Shown: positions 1 through 12,595, numbered from the stretch's first letter. The stretch is 64,000 nucleotides of DNA from Lanius collurio (GCA_020086605.1 JACBWW010000016.1:5633682-5697681), one strand, 5' to 3'. The notes: generated by a model not told the origin, from the letters alone. Translations and numbers: made by a program.

Positions 1-218
1 CAGAAAACCCCATGAGCTGGAAACTTGATGTAGGTGCAAGTTCAGTACACACTAGGTTAGTGCTCAGAAACTTTTGTTTGCAGTAATCTGTAGGCCTTTT
101 CATTAGCAAATTACTATTCATGTTCAATCACTGTTTTCTCATCCCAAAGGCTTATCAACTCTATTTCAGTAAGCAAATGTATCTCTTCAGTAAAATTTGT
201 TATCATCATGCACTTGCA
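1..218. other. AT-rich flank, no feature seen
   Basis: Short AT-rich stretch before the CR1 element. Nothing recognisable on either strand. Confidence 0.5.
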
Positions 219-805
219 GCCCAGAAAGCCAGTTGCACCCTGGGCTGCATCCAAAGCAGGGGCACAGAAGGGTGAGGGAGGAGATTCTGCCCCTCTGCTC
301 TGGTGAGACCCCACCTGCTGTGTCCAGCTCTGGGGTTGGAAACATAGGAAGGACATGGCTCTGTTGAAGTGACACCAGGGGAGGCCATGCAGATACTCAG
401 AGGGCTGGAGAACCTTTCCTATGAAGACGTGCTGAGAGCTGGGGCTGTTCAGCCTGGAGAGGAGAAGGCTGTTGACAGACCTTAGAGACCCTTTGAGTAC
501 CTAAAGGAGAATCTATAAGAGGGACTTTTTACAAGGGTGTGCAGTTCTGGGACAGGAGCGAATGGCTTTAAACTGAAAGGGGGTAAGTTTACATTAGACT
601 ATAGGAAGAAAGTCTTTGCTTTGAGGGTGGTGAGGCACTGGAACAACAGAGGGGTTATTCATTCCCTATTTGTGCAAGTGTTCAAGGCTACAGTGCATGG
701 GGATTTAAGCAACCTGATCTAGTGGGAGGTGTCCCTACCTGTAGCAGGGATATTGGAACCAGATGATTTTTAAGGTCCCTCCCAAACCAAAGTGTTCTAT
801 GATCT
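219..805 (+). mobile_element. CR1 LINE, 3' end fragment
   Basis: Truncated copy of CR1, the dominant non-LTR retrotransposon of birds, in plus orientation. It begins inside the end of the reverse-transcriptase ORF, with phrases typical of CR1 such as 'ccctgggctgcatcc' (about 237) and 'ctctggtgagaccccacctg' (about 298). It then carries the well-known 3' region: 'gctgttcagcctggagagga' (about 444), 'gggactttttacaaggg' (about 520), 'gaggcactggaacaac' (about 630) and 'gtgggaggtgtccctacctg' (about 722). It ends in the CR1 terminal motif around 'ttctatgatctt' (794-805). The coding part is broken by stops and small indels, so the copy is dead. Recognised by recalled family sequence; the subfamily was not assigned. 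Confidence 0.94.
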
Positions 806-2687
806 TAGTTGACACCTCAACAGCAAATAAGTTTTGTTCACGGTACACAAGAAATGAATCCTGATTGGTGACTTTGTGCTGCCCCAATAGGAACTGTAAA
901 TGAGTAGGATTTAAGTAGCAGTTACTGTTGCTTTAACTCGTGGTTTGAAACTGCTTACTTGTGGTTTATTTTTGCACAGCTCTCCAAGCTGCTTAGCTGA
1001 AAAGGCATTTAAAATGTTTGTTGTATTTCTGGGAAGGATGGCCTGCCAAGGGCTATTATGATGACAAAATAAATGCCAGTGACTGTACTTTGCCAACAGA
1101 ATATTGGACCATAACTTTTTTTCTTCAGCATTTTCCATGGTCACTCTCTGAACAAAAGGTAGCAGGAGTGTTGGGGTGAAATGCCACAGATTCAGCATTT
1201 TCCCTTGACTGGCTCTCCTCTTTCCTTGGAGAAGCTTAAGTACACATCTTTCTGAACTAATCTTGTACAGGACCCCACTTCATCTTCCTTCCTCTTTCAA
1301 TTGCTTTGATAATAATAATAATTTTAGCTTTAGAAGAATGCCTTTGTAGTATCAGTCAAGAAGGAGTCTTTGTTGTCATACATCTTAATAATTTATCATG
1401 CTCTTGATAAAAATTCTAGATCAGTAGATAAGAGTAAACAGGCTCAGGGAGACAGCCGTTTGATGCTGATGTTAATTTTGCAGCAGCTGAATTGGTCTTC
1501 TGTCATTGCAACTTAAGATACATAATTGCAAGATCATCATTTTGGGGCAGTTACTACTGCCAAATGTTTTACAAAATGTTTATTAATTAAGCAGTTTAAA
1601 ATAAAATGCACCTTTCCTTACTAACATGGAAAAGAGGAAAAAAAACTCTAGTGTTGAGAACTTAAAACATTTATAAATAAGGAGAGTGTGATGCACTCTC
1701 CATGCTAAAATTAGAATTTTTTTTTTTTTTTTTTTTTTGGAATATAACCAAGCCATTAGAAATGAGCAGACTACTTTAGATAAAAATAGAATTAAACTGA
1801 ACCTATAGTTAATACTCAAAAATACTGAATGCTTGAAAAACTGATAACAATTTTTGCGTATCTCAGTAGCCTCTCTGATTAGTAGGAGCTAAGGAAACCA
1901 AGGAAATATGTCAGAAACATGGTAATTCTGGGGAAGGAAGTGGCTTAATGATTTAAGTTTAAGTATTCGGAAGTTTGTGTGCTTTTTGCATGATCGTGTC
2001 TGTCATTGTGTTTACAAATAACTATAGTAGGAAACCATATGGAAGGACAGCACACATGCAACATCAGCTTGGAGAGAAATGCCTGCAGTTGCTTGTGAAC
2101 CTGACTGTATTTGGGAACGATGCACTTTGCAGTGCCCTTTGGCAGAGGTAAAAAGAGGGTGGTGGTTCTTAGCTCCCTCTGCTACACTCCTGATGAGAAG
2201 TGGCAGCGGAACTGAGTGATCTGTGAAAAAGGAGAGCACAAAAGCTGCTACTTGTATCGAGTTTCTGCTCAAGTGCAATGAGAACAGCAAAAATGGCTGT
2301 TGGATGTTAATTAGTCTGTTTCTACTACAGCTTTCTTGTTAAAGAATTCTAAAAAAGCCATTTGGGATAGAGCAGACAATTGTAGCTGGGGAGATAAAGA
2401 TACAACATTATGGAATATTTCAGGAAATTTGAGGAAATGAAACCAAAATCTCCGGGATCAACCCTTTGAGAAGTTTAACAATTTTGGAGCTTGATGAAAG
2501 GGAGATAGCACAGGTTTATTCATTCTTATTGGAGAAAACTAGAGCTTAGGTTCTAGTCTAAGATACAGTGGTTAAAAACTAGGAATTGTTTAAAAAAATG
2601 AAAGGTGCTACAGAAGTATAAAAAAATCTGGTCTTGTGGCTCTGGAGACTTGGGTTCTGCTTATGGAGCTGAAAGGAATGAGAGACT
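806..2687. other. Noncoding AT-rich DNA
   Basis: No gene seen. Contains a short AAT run near 1308-1322 and a 22-base poly-T at 1717-1738. The open frames here are short and low-complexity and show no protein-like pattern. Confidence 0.55.
1717..1738. repeat. Poly-T tract (22 bases)
   Basis: Uninterrupted T run. It could be the tail of a minus-strand retroposed sequence, but no recognisable body lies beside it. Confidence 0.9.
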
Positions 2688-2857
2688 TGTCTTGACAAAC
2701 AAGCTCTGGGCCTGCTGGTTGATGAAATTAGCACTGAGATAAAAGAAACAATGAGAAGAGTCCCACTGGTTGATGAATGGAAAGGTATTTGTCTCTACAA
2801 ACAAACTGTAGGTCTGCTGATAAATGAAATTGGAGAAAGATGAAAGAAACAATGGGA
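2688..2857 (+). repeat. 102-bp tandem duplication inside LTR U3
   Basis: The blocks starting at 2688 and 2790 share the order 'tgtct..acaaacaa..ct', 'ctgctg..atgaaatt' and 'aaagaaacaatg'. The second copy is partial and ends near 2857. In LTRs such direct repeats usually contain enhancer sites; that role is inference here. Confidence 0.65.
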
Positions 2858-3154
2858 AAACCATAATATTCAGTAAGAACTAAAAATAAAAGGGGATTAT
2901 ACATTAGAAGGGAACCTTAGGTATTCAGCGCTCCGGGAAGTCTGCACCTCTTGAGTACCTCAGCCAGTGGGGAAAGACAGAGGGAAATGCGGCTGGGAAA
3001 TCGGGATGAAAAGGAGCCTGTGCCCTCCAAAAATTTGAGAGACCCCAGGGGAAATGCCCCATGGCCTCTCCCTTTATTCGAATAATGTAACGGGACTCCT
3101 CTGTCTCCTTTTTGGGCATAAACCGCTGGTGTTTGTGGATTAATTTTCCTGACA
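2688..3154 (+). mobile_element. Solo-LTR-like endogenous retrovirus remnant
   Basis: The segment starts TGTC (2688-2691) and ends GACA (3151-3154), a perfect 4-bp inverted terminus of LTR type. A TATA-like box 'ataaaagg' lies at 2886-2893. A degenerate polyadenylation signal 'aataat' lies at 3081-3086, about 70 bases before the end. This gives a U3-R-U5 order in plus orientation with a length of 467 bp. The putative U3 contains a diverged duplication with a 102-bp period (2688 and 2790). No gag, pol or env sequence adjoins it, so it reads as a solo LTR. A clear target-site duplication was not found, so the ends are approximate. The sequence resembles songbird LTRs that I recall, but the family is not assigned. 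Confidence 0.62.
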
Positions 3155-3528
3155 GAGCTATGTTTGCTTTTAAAACGTGTTCAAGTATTTGCCTCATTAC
3201 TCCTCTGAGCTGGTTCTGCTTTTACCTGTAGATAGATAGCTAGGAATGAGCAGACATGTCTGTTGGTCCATTTTGACTAGACCCCACTACTCAGACCAGC
3301 TTACTGCCCAAAGGCAGGAGAAGCCTGGCCTGTAAATGTGCTTCTTTGTGCCTTTGTAATCCAAGTCCCTGCCCCAAGAGCACTGATTGCCTGCTAACGT
3401 TTCGGGTATGAGGACAGCAGTAAAGACAGCTATTACAGTGGAAATGGAACCAGCTAAGAAAAAGCTAATTAAAAATGAAGGGGATGAGGAGCCTGGAAGA
3501 GGTAATGGTCCTGGAAAACATTTTGGTC
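3155..3528. other. Noncoding, nothing recognised
   Basis: Unique-looking sequence between the LTR and the coding-like relic. The true LTR edge could extend some bases into the start of this stretch. Confidence 0.4.
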
Positions 3529-3876
3529 CTAGAACAAAGGGTTATTTCTGGTAGGTATTCTTAAAAGCATTGTCAACATAAATTCCTTCTGTTCTGTAGA
3601 GGTCTCTTTGTTTTGGGTATCTTTCACAAAACCACCATCACTGTGTAATTGTTGCTGTCTCATCTTTTTCATCTGGATATTTTCTCTTCTTCGAAGTGTT
3701 TTTAATTGTTGCAGTAGCATAGCTGCTCTATGGACCTTTGTTGCATTCTCTAAGAACCTTTGCCCAGTGCCGAACCAGGGTTGAAGCTGTCCATTATGAA
3801 CCAAAAACAATGCAGCTTCACAAACAGCGTTATTGAAGAGGCACTTTGCATTATTCCAAGTACCCACTTTACTAAC
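3529..3876 (-). pseudogene. Coding-like minus-strand relic, gene not identified
   Basis: A minus-strand frame of about 115 codons, closed by TAG at 3529-3531, has protein-like composition unlike neighbouring random frames. A hydrophobic/aromatic stretch (NAVCEAALFLVHNGQ, then QPWFGTGQRFLENA) is followed by a charged helix-like run rich in Arg, Lys, Gln and Leu (about residues 45-75) and an acidic tail. I could not match it to a named protein. No Met starts it: the frame opens just after an in-frame TAG and has a weak possible acceptor (AATAG) there. A different frame upstream (minus strand, about 4080 to 3880) also looks protein-like but has two stops, which suggests a decayed, frameshifted copy of a gene. 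It could instead be one old exon or chance. Confidence 0.33.
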
Positions 3877-3879
3877 ATG

Positions 3880-4841
3880 TGTCTATTCTCAAGAGTAATA
3901 AGGGCTGCATTTGATTCTCTGTGAACAATTCAAGGGTCAGGGTCTAGACTCACTTGTGCTGGGGTGAATGTAGTGGAACACCACAGAAGTTAGTTGTTGT
4001 TATGGCTCTGAATGGCAGGAACAGAGATCGAAATGGTTTTGTCTGTATCACAAATAGGGCTCTCCCAGACCAAATACATAGATTATATTTCTGAAGCACT
4101 TAGCATCAAATAGAAGAAATATGTATTTAAAACCTTAAAGAAATGAAAATAGGATTGAGTAATTTAAGGTATTAACATTTTTGTCAATCTCCAGTTGTTT
4201 ATTTGCCCTTTTTCTCTAACATTATTGCTTGCAGCTTTCCATTTTATTTGGGCTAAAAAAAAAAAGATGAAAGAGTAGAGTAATATCTTCTAGCATTTTT
4301 ATAGTAACAGTTATGGTAATTTTAGAACATTGTCATGCCAGTTGGTGTGTTAAGGTAATTTGAAGACATTACAACAAGAAGGAAAAAAAAATAATCTTTT
4401 ATGCTGATGATGGCTGATTTACGTGCAGCGGGAGCCTGGGTTTTGATCACAGTTAGTGTAGCAGGCCTGCTGTTACACCTTCCTCACTACTTCCCAAAAT
4501 GTGATGGGCTTTTTGGAAGATGATTGAGAATGTCAGAACAAGGAATACAGCCCAGTGTAACTCCTGGTTTTTGGACATTCCTGACTGAGTCCCCACTGTT
4601 GAGAGTCTGACATGTCTGGAGCTGCACAGTGATGTGCTATGTTATTTTAATGAAGAGGACTGAAAGCAAAGAGGTGAAGGATATCTTTCTCCAAATCATG
4701 CAGGAGTCTGTGCCAGAAAGTCTGGGTTCTTTTGAGGCTGTCAAAGCAGGGTTCTGGTGTGCACCCTGGGTGAGCCAGTGTCTCCCCTATCTTGTGCCCT
4801 GTTGCCCCCACTTTTCCTGTTGCTCTCCTTTCCTTTTTATC
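3880..4841. other. Noncoding; possible upstream part of the relic
   Basis: Minus strand 4080 to 3880 gives a second protein-like frame with stops (see 3529-3876). The remainder, 4081-4841, is AT-rich with short poly-A runs and no feature I can support. Confidence 0.35.
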
Positions 4842-5600
4842 TCATTGTGAGCAGGAAGATTTGGTTCCTTTGAGCTGAAAAGAAGAAAATGTCACTTTTC
4901 CACCATCAGTTTTTAGATGTGCATGGCAGGTATGGGAGGAAGGCTGGAGCTGCCTGAGAGGTAGAGGTTGATATGGGATTGCCCTGGAATGCTGAGGTGG
5001 CACATGGGGCTGTGCCCTCAGCCAGGAGCTTTGCTGAGGAAGAGTTAGGCTCCCTCTCCCTGAGGGGACAGGAGAACTCATTGCCATGGAAATTGCTGAA
5101 TCACAAAGGCTGATCTGTTCAGAAGTGCTTTCAGTCCAGGGCAGTTTGTGGAGCCACCCCTGCCTTGACCCTGTTTTCCAGGAGAGCATGAGGGAGGTGG
5201 CCATGTAGAAGGGAGAGCAGAAAGGGTTTGAGAGATTGAGGTTAGAGCTTTGGGGATTTGTAGGGGATATCTTCAGAGGTGAGCTCTTCCCGAAGCAGTG
5301 CGTCCTTATTGAGGTGAGGACTAACTGCTCCTCCCTTGTGCATTCCTGCCTCTGGCTAAATGCCAGTGTCTTCATGCCTGTTGGATTTAACCTGCTCGGC
5401 AGGCTGAAGCCCTCAACCCATGGCTGTCATGGAGGACAAGGGCTGGTTTTGCCTCTCCTGTTTAGCAGGACAAATGCAGCAGAAACCATAAAAGGAAGCT
5501 GGTGCCTGGCTCCCCTGTGAGGGAAAGGATGTGTAACCTGGGGAGTGCATGTCTGCAAAAGCCTTTTCTCACCTACACAGGGAGGAACAAGGAAGGAGAA
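4842..5600 (-). other. GC-richer block with a 177-codon open frame
   Basis: Composition rises clearly above the surrounding AT-rich DNA. The minus strand is open for at least 177 codons (5375 to 4842). Its product is rich in Ser, Pro, Gln and Leu, with no domain I recognise. To its right, the minus strand shows two strong splice-acceptor shapes. Each is a long pyrimidine run ending in AG, with downstream sequence beginning at 5572 and at 5514. No matching donor was found in the open block. A terminal exon is possible, but chance openness in GC-richer DNA is at least as likely. Confidence 0.18.
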
Positions 5601-8600
5601 ACAGGGGCAGTCTGTTGAGAAGTTAAAGCTTAAAGCATCCTTAACAGGAGAGTGGGAGGGAAGGCTGTTTAATCTCTAAGTTTTACCACTCTCAGGAGAT
5701 AAGAGTGGAGGAGTGAGGAAAGTACATCCTGACATACTCTATGACATGGCAGAGAAATGTACTCTTTTTTCAGCATTGCTGAGGAGCACAAGTTTTTGAC
5801 TTGCACTCCGTTGTAGCCAGGTACTGTACAAACACAGCAAAACCCTGTAAACTCCTTGGGTAGGGGGTGTCTTTCTAAGCAAGGGAGTATAGACCCCTTG
5901 CTTTATGGTCTGACAAGCTGGCTTTCCTGTCAGTCAAGCAGTATTTCCATAAAAATCTGAAACAGGTGCCTGTTTCACATGTTTTCAAGTGGTGCCTGGT
6001 TTTCACTGCCCTCTCTAAACATGTGCACCATGTGTGTGCCCAGGGGGCTCAGCATCTTTTCCACAGTGAATTACCCATTGGACTTAACTGAGCTTGCTGT
6101 GGTTTCACAGCAAATAACTGAGTAAAGCATTCTCTGAGAACCAACAATTTTTATTATTTGTTAGAAATCCCTATATTTATACATAGTTATTCAAGAAGGA
6201 TGAATTTATTGATGTAGAAAACATTAGTATACACTATTCTCACAATACAGTTATAGCAATTCAGTGTTGCTTTTTCTGTAGAATAGGCTGTCAGGTGTTA
6301 CTGTAGTGCCACATAACTCCTTCTAGAAGGACAGGGAGACCTGAGAATTTTACAATAAACTGAAGAGGAGAAACTACAACTTTTATTCACCTATAGTTAG
6401 GATTCTTGTCCAGTACCCACCTCAGATGGAGCAATAAGCTTTCAGCTCCCATGTAACTATGCACAGCAGGTCACCCACTTGGTCTGCCTGGGTTCAGATG
6501 AGAAATGAGGTTCTTGTCAGAAATCCAAAGAATGCTCTATGGACCAGATTTTTAAAAGAAGAGCCATTAATGTGAGCCAGACTTCCTTCAAAGGCTTATC
6601 CCCAGTTTAGGCACCAAAACAAAGTGATCATATTCAGCCCAAGAGCTCAGTGCTGTGTGTGTGTGCACAGAGTCCCGATCTCTGTGGCACTGCCAGGGCA
6701 TCGGGGGGCAGCTGCTTCTTGAAATCATGAAAGTGTCTAAATATGACCTTGGCATATTGAAAAATCTGTCCATCCACAACTGAGGGTGCTGAGCCCTTGA
6801 AGATTAACCCCCTGGGCTCTTGTGGAAGTCTGGTCCTGCATCTGTTTGATCTGGAAGTGCTGGGAGGGAGCGCTTGCTATGCAGATTCACATTCCTTGTT
6901 GAATTCGTTTAGAACTGGTTATCATATTTTGTAATTACTCTGTCATAAGCATAAATATATTTGGGGGAGTAAGAATTATTATTATTAATTTGTTAATGTA
7001 GTATTACCAATCTCTCTGGCACAGTTTTCATTATTCTCTGTTTTGTAAGAAGCAAGTATCTTTTTCGCAGCAAATTACACTTCACTTGATTGAATGCTGG
7101 GAAAAACTTTGCTCCCTGTCAGTGGAGCAGCCTTTACAGTAGTTGTTCTATACCTTTCACTTTGTCTAACTTCAGAGAGGTAAGTTTAAGAAATAATTAG
7201 GAGTAGATTGCATCTGAGAGAATTTTTAATTCTTTTTTATTCCTTTTCCCCAATTTTTTTGCTTTACTTTGTGGTGATATTGATAAAAGAGCTCTGTTCA
7301 AACCACTCTTTCAGTTTCAGCATGTCAGGAGGTCACCACAGGGTCTAAGGGTTCTCTGAGGCAGACTGTGGTCTGCCTTTATCTGTTTTATTTTTTTTAA
7401 CTTGGTTTATTGCTTTCTTTGCAACAACTCAAAAATTGTGGGACGTTGTAAGGAGTTCTTAAGAGCCCCACCCTGTGCTCAGGAGAATGCAGAGAAGCTG
7501 GCAGCTTAGCTGACATCATGCCCACAAGCAATTGGTACAATTGAGAACAAGCATGAGCCTTGCAACCAATTACTTTTTCAGTGTTTTCCAGAATGGAAGC
7601 CCACTTATTCAGACAGTGGGTTTGTGCCATGAATTCAGACAGTAAAACACTGTGATCATCTGGCTAAAAGAGTTCAATCCATATGTGGAACTGTGGTTAT
7701 TATTAATGATACACTTCACTCATTGCTATAAATAATTTGTGGTTTTGCTAAAATATTGCTTTGGCCCATTATAAACCATACCACACTTTCAGTATATTCC
7801 TTCAAGTCTTCAGCTATAGTCTTTAAAAACTCTTAATTTTGTTCAGTAAATTTTTATAATTGTTGATAAACAGTTTGAGTATGCACTGTCACATATACCT
7901 CGTGTGGTGTGCATTTCTTCTCTGCTTCTCTTGCATTGTTGAATAATTTGCCAGAATACAGCCAGTACAGTAATCCAGCAGAACTTGTGCTATGCTGTCT
8001 CTGATTTGCAGTAAGATAAACACTGAGAGGCACATTCCCTTGTGGCACAGCTTTAATCTCTCTGGATTTATCCTAATTGGGAATATCATCCTTGCTACAG
8101 AAGCATCCATTAAAATGATCACTTTTAAAAAATCTATGAATATTTATTAACATGAGGCAATATCATAAACTTGTCCTACGGTCAACCTTTTAATAGCTGG
8201 ACAAACAGAAGGAGTATTGAGAGAACAATTTCTGTCCAATAAATAACTCTTCATTTCTCTTGGTGCCCAGGGTTCAAAGATTAGGTCACACAATTTAACC
8301 AGTGATAACCTGCCATGAAAGTCAAAGACCCCTTTCCCTCAGAGCTTGTATCCCTGTTTAACTCTCATCTCTTAACTTCTGCACATGCCATGGATGGCCT
8401 ATGTTGCACAAAAGCTACATACAGTACCTTCTGTTTCATGGGTGGCTCTTGTTGTTGAGAATAGAGATTGCATTGCTCCCCATTTCTGTAGTTCCTGGTT
8501 GAAGAGGGAACTGTCAGAGGAATAAGGTTATGGTTCCACCTCTCTTTTTAAACAAGAGTGTGCAGTAAATAGTGGGTGCTTTGGTTACTTAGCAGCACAC

Positions 8601-8886
8601 CTGGGCCTGACTGGCACCAAAAAGAGCTTTTTCTGTGAGAATCTCAGACCCTTTGCAAACACCAAACAGTGTCATTAACTCTATTTTCTACATGGGAATG
8701 TGAGAGTCAGATGTAAGTTATGACCATTACATTTAAAAAGCAACTTCTGATGTTTGGATGCTTCAGTTTTGTTTTAAGTGATTGAAAAATGATCTCTGCC
8801 AGGAAATCCCTTTTATGCTCTTGCCTGCATCTTCTGCATTTCTATGTCTTGGACTAATCTTTCTAAGTAGATGACTGTTTGAAAAT
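5601..8886. other. Noncoding AT-rich DNA
   Basis: No gene or repeat recognised apart from the weak micro-exon candidate at 7123-7179. Open frames are short and unpatterned. Confidence 0.5.
7123..7179 (+). other. Weak micro-exon candidate (57 bp)
   Basis: A pyrimidine-containing acceptor (ctccctgtcag, ending 7122) and a donor GAG|GTAAGT at 7180-7185 enclose 57 bases, 19 open codons in phase 0. A segment this short is often open by chance, and the acceptor tract is brief. Confidence 0.15.
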
Positions 8887-8990
8887 GTTGGTTTTGTTTT
8901 GGGTTTTTTAATAGGCTATTTGAAAGGTTTGGGTTTGGTTTTTTTTAATAGGCTACTATTAATAGGTAGTATTTAAAAAAAACCCCAAGT
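8887..8990. repeat. T/G-rich duplicated tract with hairpin
   Basis: A T-run followed by 'aataggcta' occurs at 8910-8918 and again at 8947-8955, a local duplication with a 37-bp offset. The second copy also forms an imperfect inverted repeat. GG plus eight T plus AAT (8937-8949) pairs with ATTT plus eight A plus CC (8971-8984), leaving a short loop. No target-site duplication was established. Confidence 0.55.
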
Positions 8991-9753
8991 TCTAGTAGAA
9001 GGAGAGGGAAAGACTTTCTCTTGGTTTTCAGGCAGTAAAAATATGATGAATAAAAAATAAAAAGAGCAGTTTGGGTTTGGTGTTTCACATCCTATGGTGG
9101 GTTTAATGTTGACATGATACTGAGGCATTGCAGAAGGCAGTGAAACTCCTGGAGTGCAATGTGGATCCAAGCTTTTACTGACCTAGCACAGAATTGGTAA
9201 TAAGTCCACATGGACATTGTGGACAGAGAAAACAAGAAGTGAAGGAAACCAAAAAAACATTCAAAACAGAAAAAAGTGTTTCTAGCAGGCAAGATACAAA
9301 CCAATGATTTCATTCACAGTCGGCCTTGAAATGAGAGGATCTAATTCCAAGGCTGCCTGTGCTTGCTGCAGTGTTTGATTTCAAATACACAACATAATGC
9401 CAGTTTTACATGTGATTTTGACACCTGATGTAAAAATATTACTAAAATGCTTTATCATTCTTTTTGCAGTAATTCCAGGTATCTTTTCAAAGGACACCAT
9501 CATGGAAATGTCATTTTTATTTTTCCCCTAAGTGGTATAATTAACTTGGGAAAACATCTGTGATAATTTTAGAGTGTGTTTTGTTAGACTTATAGCCTTT
9601 ATTATTTTAGGTGATTAAGAATAAAATAGCCATTGTTGTTAATACATAAAAATCATGGAACAAATTAAGTTTCAATTTAAGAACTTCAGCTAACACTGAC
9701 AAGTGCTTGTCTCAAGTGTGCCCTGATTTGCTTTTACTGTTGGCAAGGAGGGA

Positions 9754-9768
9754 GTGTGTGTGTGTGTG
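9754..9768. repeat. (GT)n microsatellite
   Basis: Seven and a half GT units. Confidence 0.9.
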
Positions 9769-12580
9769 GGAATTATATCTGCAGTTCTTCCTTTCCTGGG
9801 GAGCAGATTTGAAGGGTGAGTTCTGTGAACACCTGCAGCAACACTCAGTATTTCTCATATACTCAAAATTAACAGCCATACAAAGGGCTTTTGCACAGGA
9901 GACACGTCCTCCAGTGAGCTAGACAAGAACTATAGATATCCTCCAGTAATGACAGAGAGGCTGTACCTCCACAGTGATTCAATGTGCAACAGCATTGTTT
10001 ATAGGTATGAATCCTTGTCACTTGTGTGTGAGCCATTCTGTACAGCACCCTAATGGGTACCCAGCAGCTTGTGAAATGGTCTGTCTCAAACTGGTCCTTA
10101 AAGATCTCCTAATTCCAACCCTGCATTCCTGAAGTACCCCAGCACCATGAGGACTCTTGTGCTTCTGTCCTTCTTTAAAGCACTTCCATGTTAGAGACAT
10201 GATTGTATGCATACAACAACTCACTTAGAGAAAATGTTTATAAATGTATATTCACTATTTCTCTGTAGTTATTTCAGGAACCTGGGCCACCTACTTAGCC
10301 TGTAATTCATTAAGTAAAAAAAGCATTTTTAAATTTTTTTTTTAATAATCAAGATATGGATTTAGAAGCTTTATAGCACCACTTTAAAACAGGCAAAATA
10401 GATCCTATGGGTGCATTCAGAGTGTTAAACAGCATTTAACAGGGCATATCCTATTAAAATCATAGGCTGCTGTCTGAAAAAAAAAGAGCAGTCAGAATGT
10501 AATGGAAAATGAAAAAAATCAAACAAATGCACACTAAATCTTAGCTATGAATCTGGCCTTAGGCAATTTGGCACCAGTTTGCACCCTTGGAGATCAGCTG
10601 CATTGCAGAGGAGCTGCTCTCTGACGGGAGGGTGCCTTTACAAGCCTGTTCAAGGCTCTGCTGCAGCCCTCTGCCAAATGAGTTTCTTCTGCCCAGGGAC
10701 AGGTGCTGAATCACGTCTCTCTTGGTCAAACAGGAGCCATCTGCTTCTGTACCAGCACTGTTGTTTCCTGGTGGAGATGTTGGCCTCTCCTCTGCAATGG
10801 AGAGCCTGCAGGATAATTGTCATTCTGAACTTAAGAGGGATCAGTGTCTGGGCAATGAATCTAATCCTGTGTTCTAAGGAACTTAATTTTTTTTTGTCAA
10901 TATTGTGAAATAGTCACTGATTTCACTAACCAATTGAAATGAGAGGATGGTTCTGGAGCCACTGGCACAATATCTATCTACCAAAAGCTTTGGTAGAGAC
11001 ACTTATTTTTAACCAGCATCCCTGAGGTTGTATAAACTTATGAATTTGAGCAATAAGCACTAATTGAGAGCACCAGTTAAACAGGATGGTAAAGTCAGGC
11101 TTCTAATACAGGACAAGAAATCCCACCTGTCTGTGCATCTGAGCTGTTTCTACAGGTCCCAAAATAGGGTGAAGAAGCTCGATTTTCAGAGGTAGTGAAG
11201 TGCAGTAAACCAGTAAAACCTAAGTCCTGTGTGGCTTCAGGTTTAGTAGCATTGTTTGAAACCATCCTGCTTTGGTTCCTTCTTAAAGATGTAAAATGTG
11301 ACTTGTACTCAGACACTTTCATGACTGAAGTTTTTAAACCAAGGCTATAAATCTGCAGAAAGGGTGTTTTTGGAGAAAGTGGTTGACTGTGGCCTAAAAT
11401 AAACGGCTGGTCCCAGAGTCCCCAGAGCAGCTTGCTTTCCTTGGACAGCACAGGATGGCAGCACGCTAAACTTCAAATACTGACAAATGTTTTTTGAAGT
11501 GCTACTAGCTACATTAAACCTGCAAATGCTCACAGCAGCCCCATTTTAGTCACTTACCCTCATTTTTCCTGTAGTCATTATTTGTTCCCTTTGCTGTCCT
11601 GTAGCTCAGCAGTTCTCTGCCATGAAAATGGCACACAAAAAATATTGACAAAAAAGGGGAGAACACATTGAAATATATATATAAATGTAAGTGTTTATGC
11701 ATTCCCCATTACCTATTACCATAGAACATGCCAATTTAAAGTAGTCTTCATTGATGACTGCTATACAAGTACTTGAAAATATTGCAAAAGAGGAACTTGA
11801 TCTGTAAAGAGCACTGAGGAACAAATGCTGGACAGCCTTCTGGTACAGGAAAGTATATGTTTAATTTTAAGGATGTTTAAACAGTCATGCTGAATACCTT
11901 AGGATTCACTCATTTGAAGCATTACTAAATCGTGACCTAAAGCTTTCCAGCCATCTGAAAATATGAGTAAAAATAATAAGACAGATATTTTAAAATAATA
12001 AAACAAACAAGATGTTGATGCTGTGTTCCTGGGATCATCAAAAGACCATTGGCCTTCCTCATCCCTAAATTAATCCAGGAGGAATTGCAATAATTTTTGT
12101 CATACACCTCTTTCAGGTGAAGAGTAAATCTGTGCTTCTTGGTGGAACAAAGAGTTGCTAAATACCTCCCTTTACCTTTTATAAGTACAGAGGTGCTCTT
12201 CCACTTTGGGGGAAAAAAGAAATCGGATCTCTAGCTGTTTAAGACCTACCTAAATTTTACATTTTGCCAGACTGGGCAAGGACTGCTATCTGTCTGGGTT
12301 GCTAGTAATAAATAATTGTTTATTGTGTTTTTTTTTATAGGATTATATTTATACTTATGGTAAAAGTTTACTACATTTTATATGAAAATTACAGTTGTAT
12401 TTGAAGAGGTAATTCTTACTGATAAGAAAAGTAAATTGTCCCTAAGTAATTTCTAGATAGTATGAAAATGTTTTGGAAAATTTTTTTAAAAAGAGCCTCT
12501 TACCAGAAGACAAACCTTCCATAAATATTTTTTGCCTAAGAAACATTCAGTAGCAAGAAAATTATGGCAAAAATTAGCAC

Positions 12581-12595
12581 AAAAAAAAAAAAAAA
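12581..12595. repeat. Poly-A tract (15 bases)
   Basis: Fifteen uninterrupted A; no retroposed body identified to its left. Confidence 0.85.

Noticed and set aside
577..592. Donor-like GGTAAGT on the plus strand
   Set aside because: It lies inside the CR1 element in a region where family copies have similar text; not evidence of a host exon.
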